Source: an uncultured Candidatus Saccharibacteria bacterium
GTDB lineage: Bacteria > Patescibacteriota > Saccharimonadia > Saccharimonadales > Saccharimonadaceae
Assembly (NCBI GenBank): GCA_948648655.1
Contig: CAPKVJ010000001.1
Location: 1 to 64,000, forward strand
DNA length: 64,000 nucleotides
Direction of reading: 5' to 3'
Of the stretch, positions 15,754-24,489 are shown one piece after another. The notes beneath the pieces were generated by a model. That model did not search any database. It saw only the letters and a list, made by a program, of their open reading frames with translations, and had not been told where the DNA came from. Numbering within the stretch: the stretch's first letter is position 1; every line of letters starts with the position of its first letter. The position numbers and the translations under genes are program-made.

Positions 15754-17952
15754 CTACTTCTTCTTTGCGGTTTTTGCTTTTGTAGATTTGGCTGTAGCTT
15801 TGGTCATTTTGGCGTAAGATTTTTTGCGAGTTTTGGCGGAGGACTTCTGGGTGCGTGATGTTTTGGAGGCGGTTGTGGCTGTAGCTGGCTGGAATTTAAT
15901 AAATTGACGTAGGCTGAAATAAACTGAGAATGATCCAGCAAAGACTGCAAGCATGATCATGACCGCAGCTTGAGAAAGGATAATTTCAGCAAAACCTTCT
16001 TCGAATACGGAGGCAGCGGCATCGCTAATGATCCCGGTATTTGGTACATAGGCTATTTGGCCAAGTGGCGCTAGATAAAGCAGATTACCACCAATAATAT
16101 CGGAACGAGGGATATTTGGTATGCTGGGAGGCATAGGCACAACTGGTGTAGGGTTGCTAGGAGTCTCGGGAGTCGGGCCTGGCTGGGTTGGTTCGACTGG
16201 AGTTGTAGGCGTTTCTGGAGCTGGTTTTTTGTAATAAACTGTGTATTCTAGGTCATGATCCTGCATTATGTCTTTGATAAAATCAAAATCAGCTTTATAC
16301 TCTGGTATCTCTGGTGAGTCTATACTAAATTCTTCGTTGGGAGTAAAGGTTCCAGTATAAGTTGGTGCGGCTTCGCTATTATCCTCATAGAGATATTTGA
16401 TGGTGACAGTATGTTTCTCATCTTCAACTACTGGTGGGGCGACATACTCTACGGTTGCATAGTCGTAAGTGACGCCGGCTTCGCCATCCATCGTTGTGTA
16501 GTAACTTACGAGGCTAGTCATAGTGCCAGAGTGTTCCGATGTTTCACCGAAATAGCGGAAATAGAGTGTATCTCCAGGTTGCCCGTTGGGGGACATACGG
16601 ATAGGAGTGGCAAGGTTGAAACCGCTAGCAGAGTTCGCTGGCGCAGATATTTGGACAGGTTGCCAGGAGCTTTCATCTGCTGGGGTAGCGCTATAATATA
16701 ATGTCGTTTCATCGAGAGGCAAGAAGCCGGAAATACTAATATTATTGTTATTGCTATCAGTAGCGTCTTCGGTAACGTAAGCTGCGAAACGTTCGAGATC
16801 TAACGGGTGGTCAGGATCACGGTTGGTGATGCTGGTATTGTATCTGACAAGGTTGCTATTATTGTCGGGCAATTTACCGACGATCTCGGCATCGATGTTA
16901 CTATCGGCGGAAATTGGCCAGTTCATATTTGAAATGGTGATTTTGGTATTGGATTCGGTGGTGCTACGTTCGGCATAGAAGAAATCAAGGTTGACGACAT
17001 CGCCTGGTTTAATTCCTGCATCGATAGTTTCGTACTTATCTTGGAAAGTTGTACGAATGAGATTATTGAATGGTCCGACATAGCTATTAAAATCATTGCT
17101 GGGCTCACCGAGACTGGCGCGTGGTGCTGGGTCATTGACATTTTGGACATACGTGGAAATGGTACCGTCGGTATTGATGCGGAACCAACCATTAAGTTTT
17201 TCGTGTAAGCCGCCGATATCGAGGACAAGCTTACCATTAAGGAAGACCCAGACATCATCATCGCCAGAAAATTCGAAAAGCTCGCTACCGTCGGCGGCGA
17301 TTTTAGTGGCAAAGTTGAGGTGAGCGGTGAAATGGTAATTATGCCCGTTGGTACGCCAAGCAGAATCACCGTTAGAAAAGTCGACATTATCCATTGGGAA
17401 GACATTGGTTTCGCCGTAGGTGTAAGTATTTTTGCCGGTGCGAGTAAAGGTGATTTGGCGGTCGTAATGTTGTGAAACGGATGTATCATGGAACCAACGA
17501 TAGAAATTGTCTGTTGGCTGGACAGGGTCTTGCCCGGTTACATTTTGGCTAAAGACGTCATAATTAGCATTCCAAGAGTCGGTTGAGTTGGTGTATGTCG
17601 GGATAGGCAAGCCGTCTGATCCGAGATGATCTTTGACGATTCCCTGCAAGGCGCCGGCTGTCCAGTAATTGCAGATGACCCATTCAAATTGACGGTTGGG
17701 GTCGTTACAATCATCTTGACGTTGGTCCCAATAGGTAATTGGTACAGTAATGGTATCGGGATTACCTAATGAAGCCGTCTCCCATGACGCAGGGACGCCA
17801 TTTTCGTTGGCAATGTTTTCGAGCGACATGGCGCGGACGAGAGATGATACTCCGATAATTGTGAGGATAAGAAATGAAGTGCAAGCGATCGCGCGTGCAA
17901 CGGTGCAGATTTTGTGTTTCATAATTTTTTGTTTAGCCTTTTTTGATACCAT
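15754..17952 (-). CDS. large fibro-slime domain surface protein
   Basis: The 732-residue protein has an N-terminal signal segment (about 20-42), then a fibro-slime/PA14-like domain (about 68-345) with the hallmark DDDVWVFLNGKLVLDIGGLH. An Ig-like stretch follows, then a MucBP-like segment (TVTIKYLYEDN), a Pro/Thr-rich spacer (about 575-620), a VPNTG pentapeptide, a transmembrane helix (about 665-690) and a 45-residue Lys/Ala/Thr tail. It should be an adhesin or envelope protein exposed outside, with the basic tail inside. VPNTG resembles a sortase signal, and a sortase is encoded at 35782. A TATAAT box lies 9 nt before the ATG with no SD. Confidence 0.87.
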   Translation of the reverse strand: MVSKKAKQKIMKHKICTVARAIACTSFLILTIIGVSSLVRAMSLENIANENGVPASWETASLGNPDTITVPITYWDQRQDDCNDPNRQFEWVICNYWTAGALQGIVKDHLGSDGLPIPTYTNSTDSWNANYDVFSQNVTGQDPVQPTDNFYRWFHDTSVSQHYDRQITFTRTGKNTYTYGETNVFPMDNVDFSNGDSAWRTNGHNYHFTAHLNFATKIAADGSELFEFSGDDDVWVFLNGKLVLDIGGLHEKLNGWFRINTDGTISTYVQNVNDPAPRASLGEPSNDFNSYVGPFNNLIRTTFQDKYETIDAGIKPGDVVNLDFFYAERSTTESNTKITISNMNWPISADSNIDAEIVGKLPDNNSNLVRYNTSITNRDPDHPLDLERFAAYVTEDATDSNNNNISISGFLPLDETTLYYSATPADESSWQPVQISAPANSASGFNLATPIRMSPNGQPGDTLYFRYFGETSEHSGTMTSLVSYYTTMDGEAGVTYDYATVEYVAPPVVEDEKHTVTIKYLYEDNSEAAPTYTGTFTPNEEFSIDSPEIPEYKADFDFIKDIMQDHDLEYTVYYKKPAPETPTTPVEPTQPGPTPETPSNPTPVVPMPPSIPNIPRSDIIGGNLLYLAPLGQIAYVPNTGIISDAAASVFEEGFAEIILSQAAVMIMLAVFAGSFSVYFSLRQFIKFQPATATTASKTSRTQKSSAKTRKKSYAKMTKATAKSTKAKTAKKK

Positions 17953-18113
17953 ATAATATATATTATACTTATGTTTTGATTATGGTCAAGTATTGTGGGA
18001 TGACATATAGACGTCGATGGGAGAATATAGTATACTAATGTGGCTGGGTCATAGGTTAGATGGCGACTATTATGACTGACAGTGTAACTTGAATTGAGAA
18101 GGAGGTGCATGAT

Positions 18114-19292
18114 TTGGCTATTTCAAAAGACCATTATACGCATGTACCGCACTATAGCGGCGAAGTGATGGAGGAGGTGATGCAGGATTACCGACTGTAT
18201 CCTCCGATGCGAGTCTGGGGTGATTCGCTAAAATATATCGTGGCGACTTTAGTGGGTAAGATTTTGCCTTGTTGCAGGGTGAAGGAGAGCCAAGCGGATG
18301 AAATTTATGACATGATGTCATCTTACATTTCAGAAAACGTGACTGATTTGGTCGAATATCATCGACATATGGATGGACTGAATGTTTTATGGCCTGCGCT
18401 GAAGCAAAAGATGCTGGGCAACCGCGGTTTATGGAAGATGATGCGTGATTCCGGAGCGGAGTCATTGTCATTTGCGCAATTTCCGGTCTCGCTGGTGCCG
18501 CGAGCTATTGCTCTCGAAAGTGCTTTTGGCGTGAATTATGATAATGCCGGTATTTATCGCAAACTTTTGCGAGTGCAGGATCTTTCGATGCGTAGTGCGG
18601 CAGTGGAGCCAGAACTTGTAGAGTTACGTCGGCGTGCTCACCATGCACGGGAATGTATTTTCAGACATATTCCTGTATTGAAGGAAATTGATTCCGTACC
18701 GTCAGAAGAAAAGCTGGGAACAGTTGTGACGACTGGAGCGGGACTATTGATTGAACTTCGGAAGTACGGCATGACTTTGGCGCAGATCCAAAGTTTGCGT
18801 GTCATTGCCTGCGATATGGATGAGTCGTTACGCAAGGAATTAGACATGGTGTGCCGGTATGATTTTGGCGTGTCTTTCGCGGAGACGGGTATTGAATACC
18901 GTTTTTGTGCGGTAGAGGAACTGTTGAAGGATGATACGTTATACGGCAAAGTGAACGTTGTGCTGATGGACGGCATCTTGTCTTATTGCAAAAATGAGCG
19001 GCAGATACAGAATTACATTTATGGTGCGGAACGTTTGTGTGATCCGGCAAACAGTGTTATCTTTTGCGATTTAACGGTGTTTGACTGGAGTTTGTTGCGT
19101 TGTGCTGTGGTGCAGGGTTGGGTATCGGAAGATAAGAACTTCGCAATGCACCCTGAATTATCAGCAAAGATCGCCGTCCGGAAGATGCGACGGATTTGTA
19201 GAAACTTGGACTTTAAGTTTTCTTATGAAATTGATCCGCGCAATCCAAGCCCGCTGGGCGTGGTTTTCTGGATAAATGATACTATCGCATAA
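18114..19292 (+). CDS. putative SAM-dependent methyltransferase-like protein
   Basis: The 392-residue protein has a helical N-terminal half and a Rossmann-like C-terminal half: a Gly-containing first strand-loop (VVTTGAGLLIELRKYG), an acidic second-strand end (IACDMDE), and VNVVLMDGILSYC in the motif IV position. These fit a class I methyltransferase fold, but substrate and family are not recognised. The TTG at 18114 is taken as start because AAGGAGG is 8 nt upstream; the in-frame GTG at 18105 lies inside the SD. It is followed by a terminator and stands alone. Confidence 0.6.
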   Translation: MAISKDHYTHVPHYSGEVMEEVMQDYRLYPPMRVWGDSLKYIVATLVGKILPCCRVKESQADEIYDMMSSYISENVTDLVEYHRHMDGLNVLWPALKQKMLGNRGLWKMMRDSGAESLSFAQFPVSLVPRAIALESAFGVNYDNAGIYRKLLRVQDLSMRSAAVEPELVELRRRAHHARECIFRHIPVLKEIDSVPSEEKLGTVVTTGAGLLIELRKYGMTLAQIQSLRVIACDMDESLRKELDMVCRYDFGVSFAETGIEYRFCAVEELLKDDTLYGKVNVVLMDGILSYCKNERQIQNYIYGAERLCDPANSVIFCDLTVFDWSLLRCAVVQGWVSEDKNFAMHPELSAKIAVRKMRRICRNLDFKFSYEIDPRNPSPLGVVFWINDTIA

Positions 19293-19323
19293 CCAAAATG
19301 CCATCTTTTGGTTATAATGTTTG

Positions 19324-19358
19324 AAACCCTGCCATAGGAATCTAAAATGGCAGGGTTT
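19324..19358 (+). terminator. rho-independent terminator
   Basis: AAACCCTGCCAT (19324-19335) pairs perfectly with ATGGCAGGGTTT (19347-19358), followed by an A/T-rich tail. It ends the methyltransferase-like gene. Confidence 0.88.
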
Positions 19359-19363
19359 ATTTA

Positions 19364-19391
19364 TTGACCTTATGTTTTTGCATGCTATAAT
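19364..19391 (+). promoter_or_regulatory. promoter of the 7TM sensor gene
   Basis: TTGACC (19364-19369), a 16-nt spacer and TATAAT (19386-19391). It starts 6 nt after the preceding terminator hairpin. An AAGGAGG SD precedes the GTG start at 19417. Confidence 0.8.
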
Positions 19392-19416
19392 ATGTAGTAA
19401 TATACAAGGAGGTCAA

Positions 19417-20760
19417 GTGAGTTTAATTTCGATTCTACTAATTGTGACTGCAGTTCTGACGGTGTCTTCTGGATTGCTGTCGCTTTTTGGTTCATCGCGT
19501 GGCGATCGTGGTCGTTCGGCGTGGCTATTGGTATCAAATATTGGTGCGGTGATTTGGGCACTATCAATTGGGATTTATTTGGCATTACCAGCGACGGCAG
19601 ATCCAATTGCACCGAATGTAATTTTGGGTATTTATACTGGTGCGATGGTAATGTCGACGGCACTGCTGGGATATATGTCATGGAAATATATTTGGGGGAA
19701 GGTTGCGACTGTGTTCTTTATTCTGTGGGCGGTCGTTTTGGCAGTTCTATTAGTGGGCGATCGTGGCCTCTTGTATACTTCTTACACTTTGTCAAATGCT
19801 GGCAATACGGTCGAGTTAATTAATGGCTGGTATTATTGGTGCTATACGATTTTCTTTGTCTTGAATATTTCTGCGTTTTTGTTTGCTACCTATTATCATG
19901 CCAAGCATGCTAATAATAAGCGGGTAAGAAATGGTGATTATATTTTGCTAGGGGGACTCGCAATTAGTGGCGCGCTTTCTGCGACTTTTGACCTCTTCTT
20001 GCCACTCATGGGACGTTACGATTCGATCTGGGTTGGACCACTTTCGGTATCTATTTCTATGCTGGCGTATTTTTATGCGATCCTGAAGTACAGGATTATA
20101 TCCGTATCGACCGGTTGGTTGAGAGTGATGGCATATGTGGTTATTTTAACTACGGGTGCAGCGATCTATATGTTGCTGTTTTATATCGTATTTACGGCGT
20201 TATTTAAGATTCCGAATCCATCAGCGTCAGTGCTGGTACTGAACTTCTTGATGATTGTAATAGTATTATTGCTCATGCCGGTGATTAATGAGGTCAATGC
20301 ATCGGTGCGCTCGATGATTATGGTGGGGCAAGTTGACCTCGCGTATGTGATTAAGAAATTAAACCGCATCGCGACAAAAAATGTTGATTTGCGGGATTTG
20401 GCAGGTTTTTTGGCGGATCATTTACACTTCGCTTATGTCGGGTTTGTAATAAATGGACGTTTGTATGGTTCGAAGCCTCTGGCAGTGTCAACTGATGAGC
20501 TGTCAAAGATTTCGCATCTACGTTCGGTGGCGAATGGGGTTTGGCAGGAGCCAACAAAGGCAGTCAAAGAGATTCTAGATGAATTGGATTTGAAGGCAGT
20601 GGCGGAGCTAAAGAATGCTAAAGGTAAGCCTTTCGGGCAGATTATTGTCGGGAAACCTTTAGGTAAGTCGAATTTTGAACGTCGGGATTTGGTACAGCTA
20701 GAGATGATTGTAAATCTTGTTGCGATGGTTATTGATTCAGAAAAACATTTGCGGGCTTAA
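19417..20760 (+). CDS. 7TM sensor-like membrane protein with GAF-like C-terminus, no kinase domain
   Basis: The 447-residue protein has about eight hydrophobic helices in residues 1-300, laid out like the N-terminal 7TM region of some histidine kinases, followed by a soluble domain of about 130 residues resembling GAF (LRDLAGFLADHLHFAYVGFVINGRLY...GQIIVGKPLGKSNFERRDLVQLEMIVNLVAMVID). The segment ends exactly where a histidine kinase dimerisation domain would begin, so the protein appears to be a sensor without output. GTG at 19417 is chosen for its SD. The next gene starts 19 nt later, so the CAP protein is probably co-expressed. Confidence 0.72.
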   Translation: MSLISILLIVTAVLTVSSGLLSLFGSSRGDRGRSAWLLVSNIGAVIWALSIGIYLALPATADPIAPNVILGIYTGAMVMSTALLGYMSWKYIWGKVATVFFILWAVVLAVLLVGDRGLLYTSYTLSNAGNTVELINGWYYWCYTIFFVLNISAFLFATYYHAKHANNKRVRNGDYILLGGLAISGALSATFDLFLPLMGRYDSIWVGPLSVSISMLAYFYAILKYRIISVSTGWLRVMAYVVILTTGAAIYMLLFYIVFTALFKIPNPSASVLVLNFLMIVIVLLLMPVINEVNASVRSMIMVGQVDLAYVIKKLNRIATKNVDLRDLAGFLADHLHFAYVGFVINGRLYGSKPLAVSTDELSKISHLRSVANGVWQEPTKAVKEILDELDLKAVAELKNAKGKPFGQIIVGKPLGKSNFERRDLVQLEMIVNLVAMVIDSEKHLRA

Positions 20761-20779
20761 ACGAGGCTAGATAGAGACA

Positions 20780-21778
20780 ATGACAGCGAAGTTAATGCAC
20801 CAGACGAAGATGATGATCCTTCTGTCGCTAAATGCGGTGGCGATTTTGATTGTCGGCGTGATGATTTTTGGTGCGATTAACTTAAATGGCGGAATTGAAT
20901 TCCGGGTGGTGGCAGAGCGTGATGACGTTGTGGGGAATTCGTTGGAAGAGTTGGGCTTGGTAGCACCGGTAACTGATGAACTGAGCGCTCCAATTGTGAG
21001 CACAAGTACTGGAGCGGGAGAGGGGGCGGATAATAGTGGCAGCGGATATGTCGCAACTGGTAGTAGTACGACTAGCAGTGGGGGTATTAGCAAGGCACCA
21101 GTTCCTAATGGCGAACTATGGAATGAAGATTCGATTGTAATTTTTCAGACGGCGGATTTTGATCTTTGTGTGGGCGGAGGTATGACGGGGCTAGGAGATA
21201 TGTATTGGCAATCTAGTGATCCTTCGGTGATTGCGGGGTTTTATAATACTGCACGGACTTGGTTGGGATATGATCCAGGTGGTTGTCGCTATCCAGCGAT
21301 TGTAGGCACAGGGACGACAACGATTACTGCTGGGACATATGATGGTAGTAGGCATGATAAGTTAACCGTAACAGTGATTGCGCCGCCAGTTGAGCAATGG
21401 AAGCGTGATGTCTTGGCATTAGTAAATGAAGAGCGGAGTAAGGCTGGTCTGGGAGCTTTGGGGTGGAGTTCGGATTGCGAAGGTGCGGCGAATTTGCGCG
21501 CGCAGGAACTGATGACAGCATATTCACATACGCGTCCGGATGGCAGTTCGTGGTCGACGGCTTGTCCGATTCCGAGTACTGGTGGGGTAAGCGGGGAGAA
21601 TTTGAATGCTGGTAATGCTGCCGTTTCACCAGAGACTACGGTGGCGTCGTGGATGGCTTCACCCGAGCATCGGGCAAACATTCTGAATCCGGATTTTAAG
21701 AATTTGGCAGTTGGATTTGTGTTTGAGCCCAGTGCGCCGTATCAGACGTATTGGTCGCAGTATTTCACGAGTTGGTAG
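20780..21778 (+). CDS. membrane-anchored CAP-domain (SCP/PR1) protein
   Basis: The 332-residue protein has an N-terminal signal anchor (about 11-32), a Ser/Gly/Thr-rich linker, an Ig-like segment (about 110-200, with WQSSDPSVI and GTTTITA as in BIG2 domains), and a C-terminal CAP domain (about 208-332). CAP motifs are visible: LVNEERSKAGLGAL, AQELMTAYSHTRPDGSSW with the conserved His, GENL, and WMASPEHRANILNPDFKNLAVGF. The domain faces outside; bacterial CAP proteins are of largely unknown function. Likely co-transcribed with the sensor gene upstream. Confidence 0.88.
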   Translation: MTAKLMHQTKMMILLSLNAVAILIVGVMIFGAINLNGGIEFRVVAERDDVVGNSLEELGLVAPVTDELSAPIVSTSTGAGEGADNSGSGYVATGSSTTSSGGISKAPVPNGELWNEDSIVIFQTADFDLCVGGGMTGLGDMYWQSSDPSVIAGFYNTARTWLGYDPGGCRYPAIVGTGTTTITAGTYDGSRHDKLTVTVIAPPVEQWKRDVLALVNEERSKAGLGALGWSSDCEGAANLRAQELMTAYSHTRPDGSSWSTACPIPSTGGVSGENLNAGNAAVSPETTVASWMASPEHRANILNPDFKNLAVGFVFEPSAPYQTYWSQYFTSW

Positions 21779-21798
21779 GGCAGCGTAAGACGAGGTGG

Positions 21799-22470
21799 CT
21801 ACAACAAGTCGGCGACGATGTGTAGCTTGATATGACCGTTTTGACTCACATTCTCATAGAGTTTGATGAAATTGGGCAATTTGGTGAGGAATTTTTGATT
21901 ATTAGTTTTGAAATATGACTTATATAATAATTCGATAGCAGTGCCAATGATCTCCAGAGCTTGTTCGCGGGGCTGGTTTTTCTGTTTGGAAATTTCGGTG
22001 GCAACTGTAGCTAATTCGGTGGGTGAAGCGGAGATAAGCTTCTTGGCGTAATCCATGATTTTGGTTTGGGCGGATGGTGGCTGGTCGAGGATATTTGTGG
22101 ATTTAGGATAAAAAACTTGGGCACGGGAAAGGATGGTGGGCAGAAGACTGGCGGGGTTCTGGGTGAGCAAAACAAAATGGCAGTGAGGTTTGGGTTCCTC
22201 AAAGGTTTTGAGGAAGGCATTTTGAGCTGCGTCATTCATGGCGTCAGCGGGGGTAATAATGAAAAACCGCTCGCTCGTTTCATGGTTATTGGTATGGGAG
22301 ATAAGGTCACGGATTTGTTCTACGGTAATGGTTTGGGTTTTTTTGTCTTCGCTGGGGCGTAAGATGGTTGCGAAGTCAAGTCCAAGCTCTGTGTCTGGTG
22401 ACATACCTACGATAGCGCAGCTTGTGTGGTGAATAATTGATTTTAGCTGATTGAGGTCTTCAAAAAACAT
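21799..22470 (-). CDS. holB: DNA polymerase III delta-prime-like subunit
   Basis: The 223-residue protein matches the AAA+ core of delta': IVGMSPDTELG in the degenerate P-loop position, VEQIRDLI, the RFFIITPADAMNDAAQNAFLKTFEEPKPHCHFVLLT block and LPTILSRAQVF sensor 1/SRC-like motif (here SRA). Delta' is part of the clamp loader. The protein is short and lacks a zinc module, and the P-loop is not canonical, as usual for delta'. It follows rluA by 50 nt in the leftward trpS-rluA-holB run. Confidence 0.82.
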   Translation of the reverse strand: MFFEDLNQLKSIIHHTSCAIVGMSPDTELGLDFATILRPSEDKKTQTITVEQIRDLISHTNNHETSERFFIITPADAMNDAAQNAFLKTFEEPKPHCHFVLLTQNPASLLPTILSRAQVFYPKSTNILDQPPSAQTKIMDYAKKLISASPTELATVATEISKQKNQPREQALEIIGTAIELLYKSYFKTNNQKFLTKLPNFIKLYENVSQNGHIKLHIVADLL

Positions 22471-22478
22471 AATTACTA

Positions 22479-22507
22479 TTGACTTTTGTAATAAAGTGTG
22501 ATATAAT
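22479..22507 (+). promoter_or_regulatory. orphan promoter-like element, antisense to rluA
   Basis: TTGACT (22479-22484), a 17-nt spacer and TATAAT (22502-22507), followed by GGAGAGATAAGG. It is nearly identical to the promoter at 1075 but sits between two leftward genes and points rightward into rluA. No rightward gene follows, so it would make an antisense RNA. Confidence 0.55.
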
Positions 22508-22520
22508 GGAGAGATAAGGT

Positions 22521-23414
22521 TTATTTTTCTTGAAAGACATGGGTGAATTCCTCTGGTAGTTCGGCCGTGAATATTTTACGTTCTCCACCGTTTTCGCCGG
22601 GTATGGTAATTTCAAGTTCTTTGGCGTGCAAAAAGAGACGTTCCCCTTTACCATCACCATAAATTATGTCGCCAACAATCGGTGTACCGAGATATTTGAG
22701 ATGAACGCGGAGCTGATGTGTGCGCCCGGTAGTTGGTTTGAGCTCGAGGAGTGAGTATTTGTCGTTTTGCTGGATGACCTTGTAATAGGTCTGGGAAGGC
22801 TTGCCGTTTTGATCGACCTGAAAGGTAGTGGGATGTTTGAGATTGCGCGCGATGGGTAGATCAATCAGGGCTTCATTTAGTTGAGGCTTACCTTCTACAA
22901 GTGCATAGTAGGTCTTGTGGGTTTTGCGATCCTGAAATTGTTTGCGGAGCATTTTTTGGGTGGCAAGGTCTTTGGCAAGGATAACGACACCGCTAGTGTC
23001 ACGATCGAGTCGATGGACGAGCAAGCCATAATCTTCAAGTGTGGGTTCGGGGCAGTATTCACCTTTTGCCATGCTGAGGAGGCCGGTAGGTTTATTGATA
23101 ACTAATACGTGTTCGTCTTCGTAGATTACGGGAGGCAATGGCGGTAATTCGGCGGCTTCAGGTATGGATAGTGTAATCTCAACTTCGGGTAATACTTTCG
23201 TATTGGGTTTCGTGACGGCTTCGCCATTAACTTTGACGAAGCCGGATTTGATGAAAGTTTGTAGGCTAGAACGGTTATATTCGGGATGTTGCTGAACAAG
23301 GAGATGATCAAGGCGGATTTTTTTGGGAGTTTCGGGGGCGTCTGGCAGGATCGTGTCGCCATTAACGACGCGGGATAGGCTGGGTTTACTGAATTTTTTG
23401 CCGGTGATAATCAT
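22521..23414 (-). CDS. rluA: RluA-family pseudouridine synthase
   Basis: The 297-residue protein has an N-terminal S4 RNA-binding domain (about 30-80: KIRLDHLLVQQHPEYNRSS...VKVNG) and the RluA catalytic domain. The catalytic Asp is in HRLDRDTSGVVILAKD; TTGRTHQLRVHL and the C-terminal LFLHAKEL block are intact. It isomerises specific uridines in rRNA or tRNA; the exact target (RluA, C or D type) cannot be assigned, although the S4 domain favours RluC/D. The first 27 residues are extra and basic. It follows trpS by 3 nt. Confidence 0.92.
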   Translation of the reverse strand: MIITGKKFSKPSLSRVVNGDTILPDAPETPKKIRLDHLLVQQHPEYNRSSLQTFIKSGFVKVNGEAVTKPNTKVLPEVEITLSIPEAAELPPLPPVIYEDEHVLVINKPTGLLSMAKGEYCPEPTLEDYGLLVHRLDRDTSGVVILAKDLATQKMLRKQFQDRKTHKTYYALVEGKPQLNEALIDLPIARNLKHPTTFQVDQNGKPSQTYYKVIQQNDKYSLLELKPTTGRTHQLRVHLKYLGTPIVGDIIYGDGKGERLFLHAKELEITIPGENGGERKIFTAELPEEFTHVFQEK

Positions 23415-23417
23415 GAT

Positions 23418-24437
23418 CTACCTTAAGCCAAAGAGTTTTTGCACTTTGGCGAGTTTGGTATTGGCGACTTGATTGGCGTAAGTTTCGCCAGTCTCGAGAA
23501 GTTCGTAGACTACTGAATCGTCGATGGCGGCAAGTTTTTCTTGAAAATCAGCGAGGAAAGTTTGGGTGCTTTCGGCAACTTTTTGTTTGAGGTCGCCATA
23601 ATGAGTTTCGCCAGCCCATGTTGAAATGACATCTTGTAGAGGGAGATTGTTTATCAGCGATTCGATTTGTAGCAGGTTGCTGATCCCGGGCTGATTGAAC
23701 ATGTCAAATTGCACTTTGCCGATGGAATCGGTGGTGGCGGACATGATTTTTTTGGCGGCGGATTCGGGGGTGTCAGAAAGCATAATTTTGCCGTTGGGAG
23801 AGGGGTTGGATTTGCTCATTTTCTTTTCTGGATTTTGCAAGTCGCGGATACGGATTCCTTCATCTACATGCATGAATTCGGCTTGAGCTTTGGGAGTGGC
23901 AGGAAGGACAAATGTTTCACCAAAACGTTTATTAAAGCGTTCACCAAGACGGCGCGTAAGCTCGATATGCTGGAATTGGTCTTCGCCGACGGGGATATAG
24001 GCTGCGTCATAGAGTAGAATGTCGGCCGCCATGAGTACAGGATAGTCAAAGATTCCAACGTCAACACTGTCTTTGCCAGAGCTTTTGTCTTTGTATTGGG
24101 TCATGCGATTTAATTCGCCCATTGTGGCGATACAATTTAAGATCCAACAGAGTTCAGAATGCGCCGGAACGCGGGATTGGCGATAGAAGTGAATATTGGG
24201 ATTTGGCTCTAATCCGGCGGCAAGATAATATTTCAGAGAATGAATAATATTGGCCTGTAATTCTCCGTCGACTTGGTCGATGATGGAATGGAGATCGGGT
24301 ACAAAGATGTTGACTTGGGATTTATCACTGTGCTGGTTGGCCAGACGCACCATTGGCAGCAGTGCTCCGAGAAAATTGCCAAGAGTGATTTCGCTATTGA
24401 CACGGATACCGGTAAGAATTGTAGGATGTTTATTCAT
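23418..24437 (-). CDS. trpS: tryptophanyl-tRNA synthetase
   Basis: A class I synthetase of about 340 residues that charges tRNA-Trp. The HIGH-like region lies in GIRVNSEITLGNFLGAL and the signature KMSKSNPSPNGKI is the KMSKS loop. Short length is typical of bacterial TrpRS. The ATG at 24437 is chosen over an upstream in-frame TTG that would lie before the -10 box. TATAAT (24444-24449) is 6 nt from the ATG, predicting a leaderless mRNA. First gene of the trpS-rluA-holB run. Confidence 0.95.
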   Translation of the reverse strand: MNKHPTILTGIRVNSEITLGNFLGALLPMVRLANQHSDKSQVNIFVPDLHSIIDQVDGELQANIIHSLKYYLAAGLEPNPNIHFYRQSRVPAHSELCWILNCIATMGELNRMTQYKDKSSGKDSVDVGIFDYPVLMAADILLYDAAYIPVGEDQFQHIELTRRLGERFNKRFGETFVLPATPKAQAEFMHVDEGIRIRDLQNPEKKMSKSNPSPNGKIMLSDTPESAAKKIMSATTDSIGKVQFDMFNQPGISNLLQIESLINNLPLQDVISTWAGETHYGDLKQKVAESTQTFLADFQEKLAAIDDSVVYELLETGETYANQVANTKLAKVQKLFGLR

Positions 24438-24489
24438 ATTATGATTATAGCACAAAAGTTTACCATAAATTATGGTATAATTAATCGAG
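24438..24489. promoter_or_regulatory. divergent leaderless promoters of trpS and the glycosyltransferase gene
   Basis: The 52-bp gap between two divergent genes holds both -10 boxes: TATAAT on the minus strand at 24444-24449, 6 nt from trpS, and TATAAT on the plus strand at 24476-24481, 8 nt from the glycosyltransferase ATG. Neither leaves room for a Shine-Dalgarno sequence. Confidence 0.75.
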
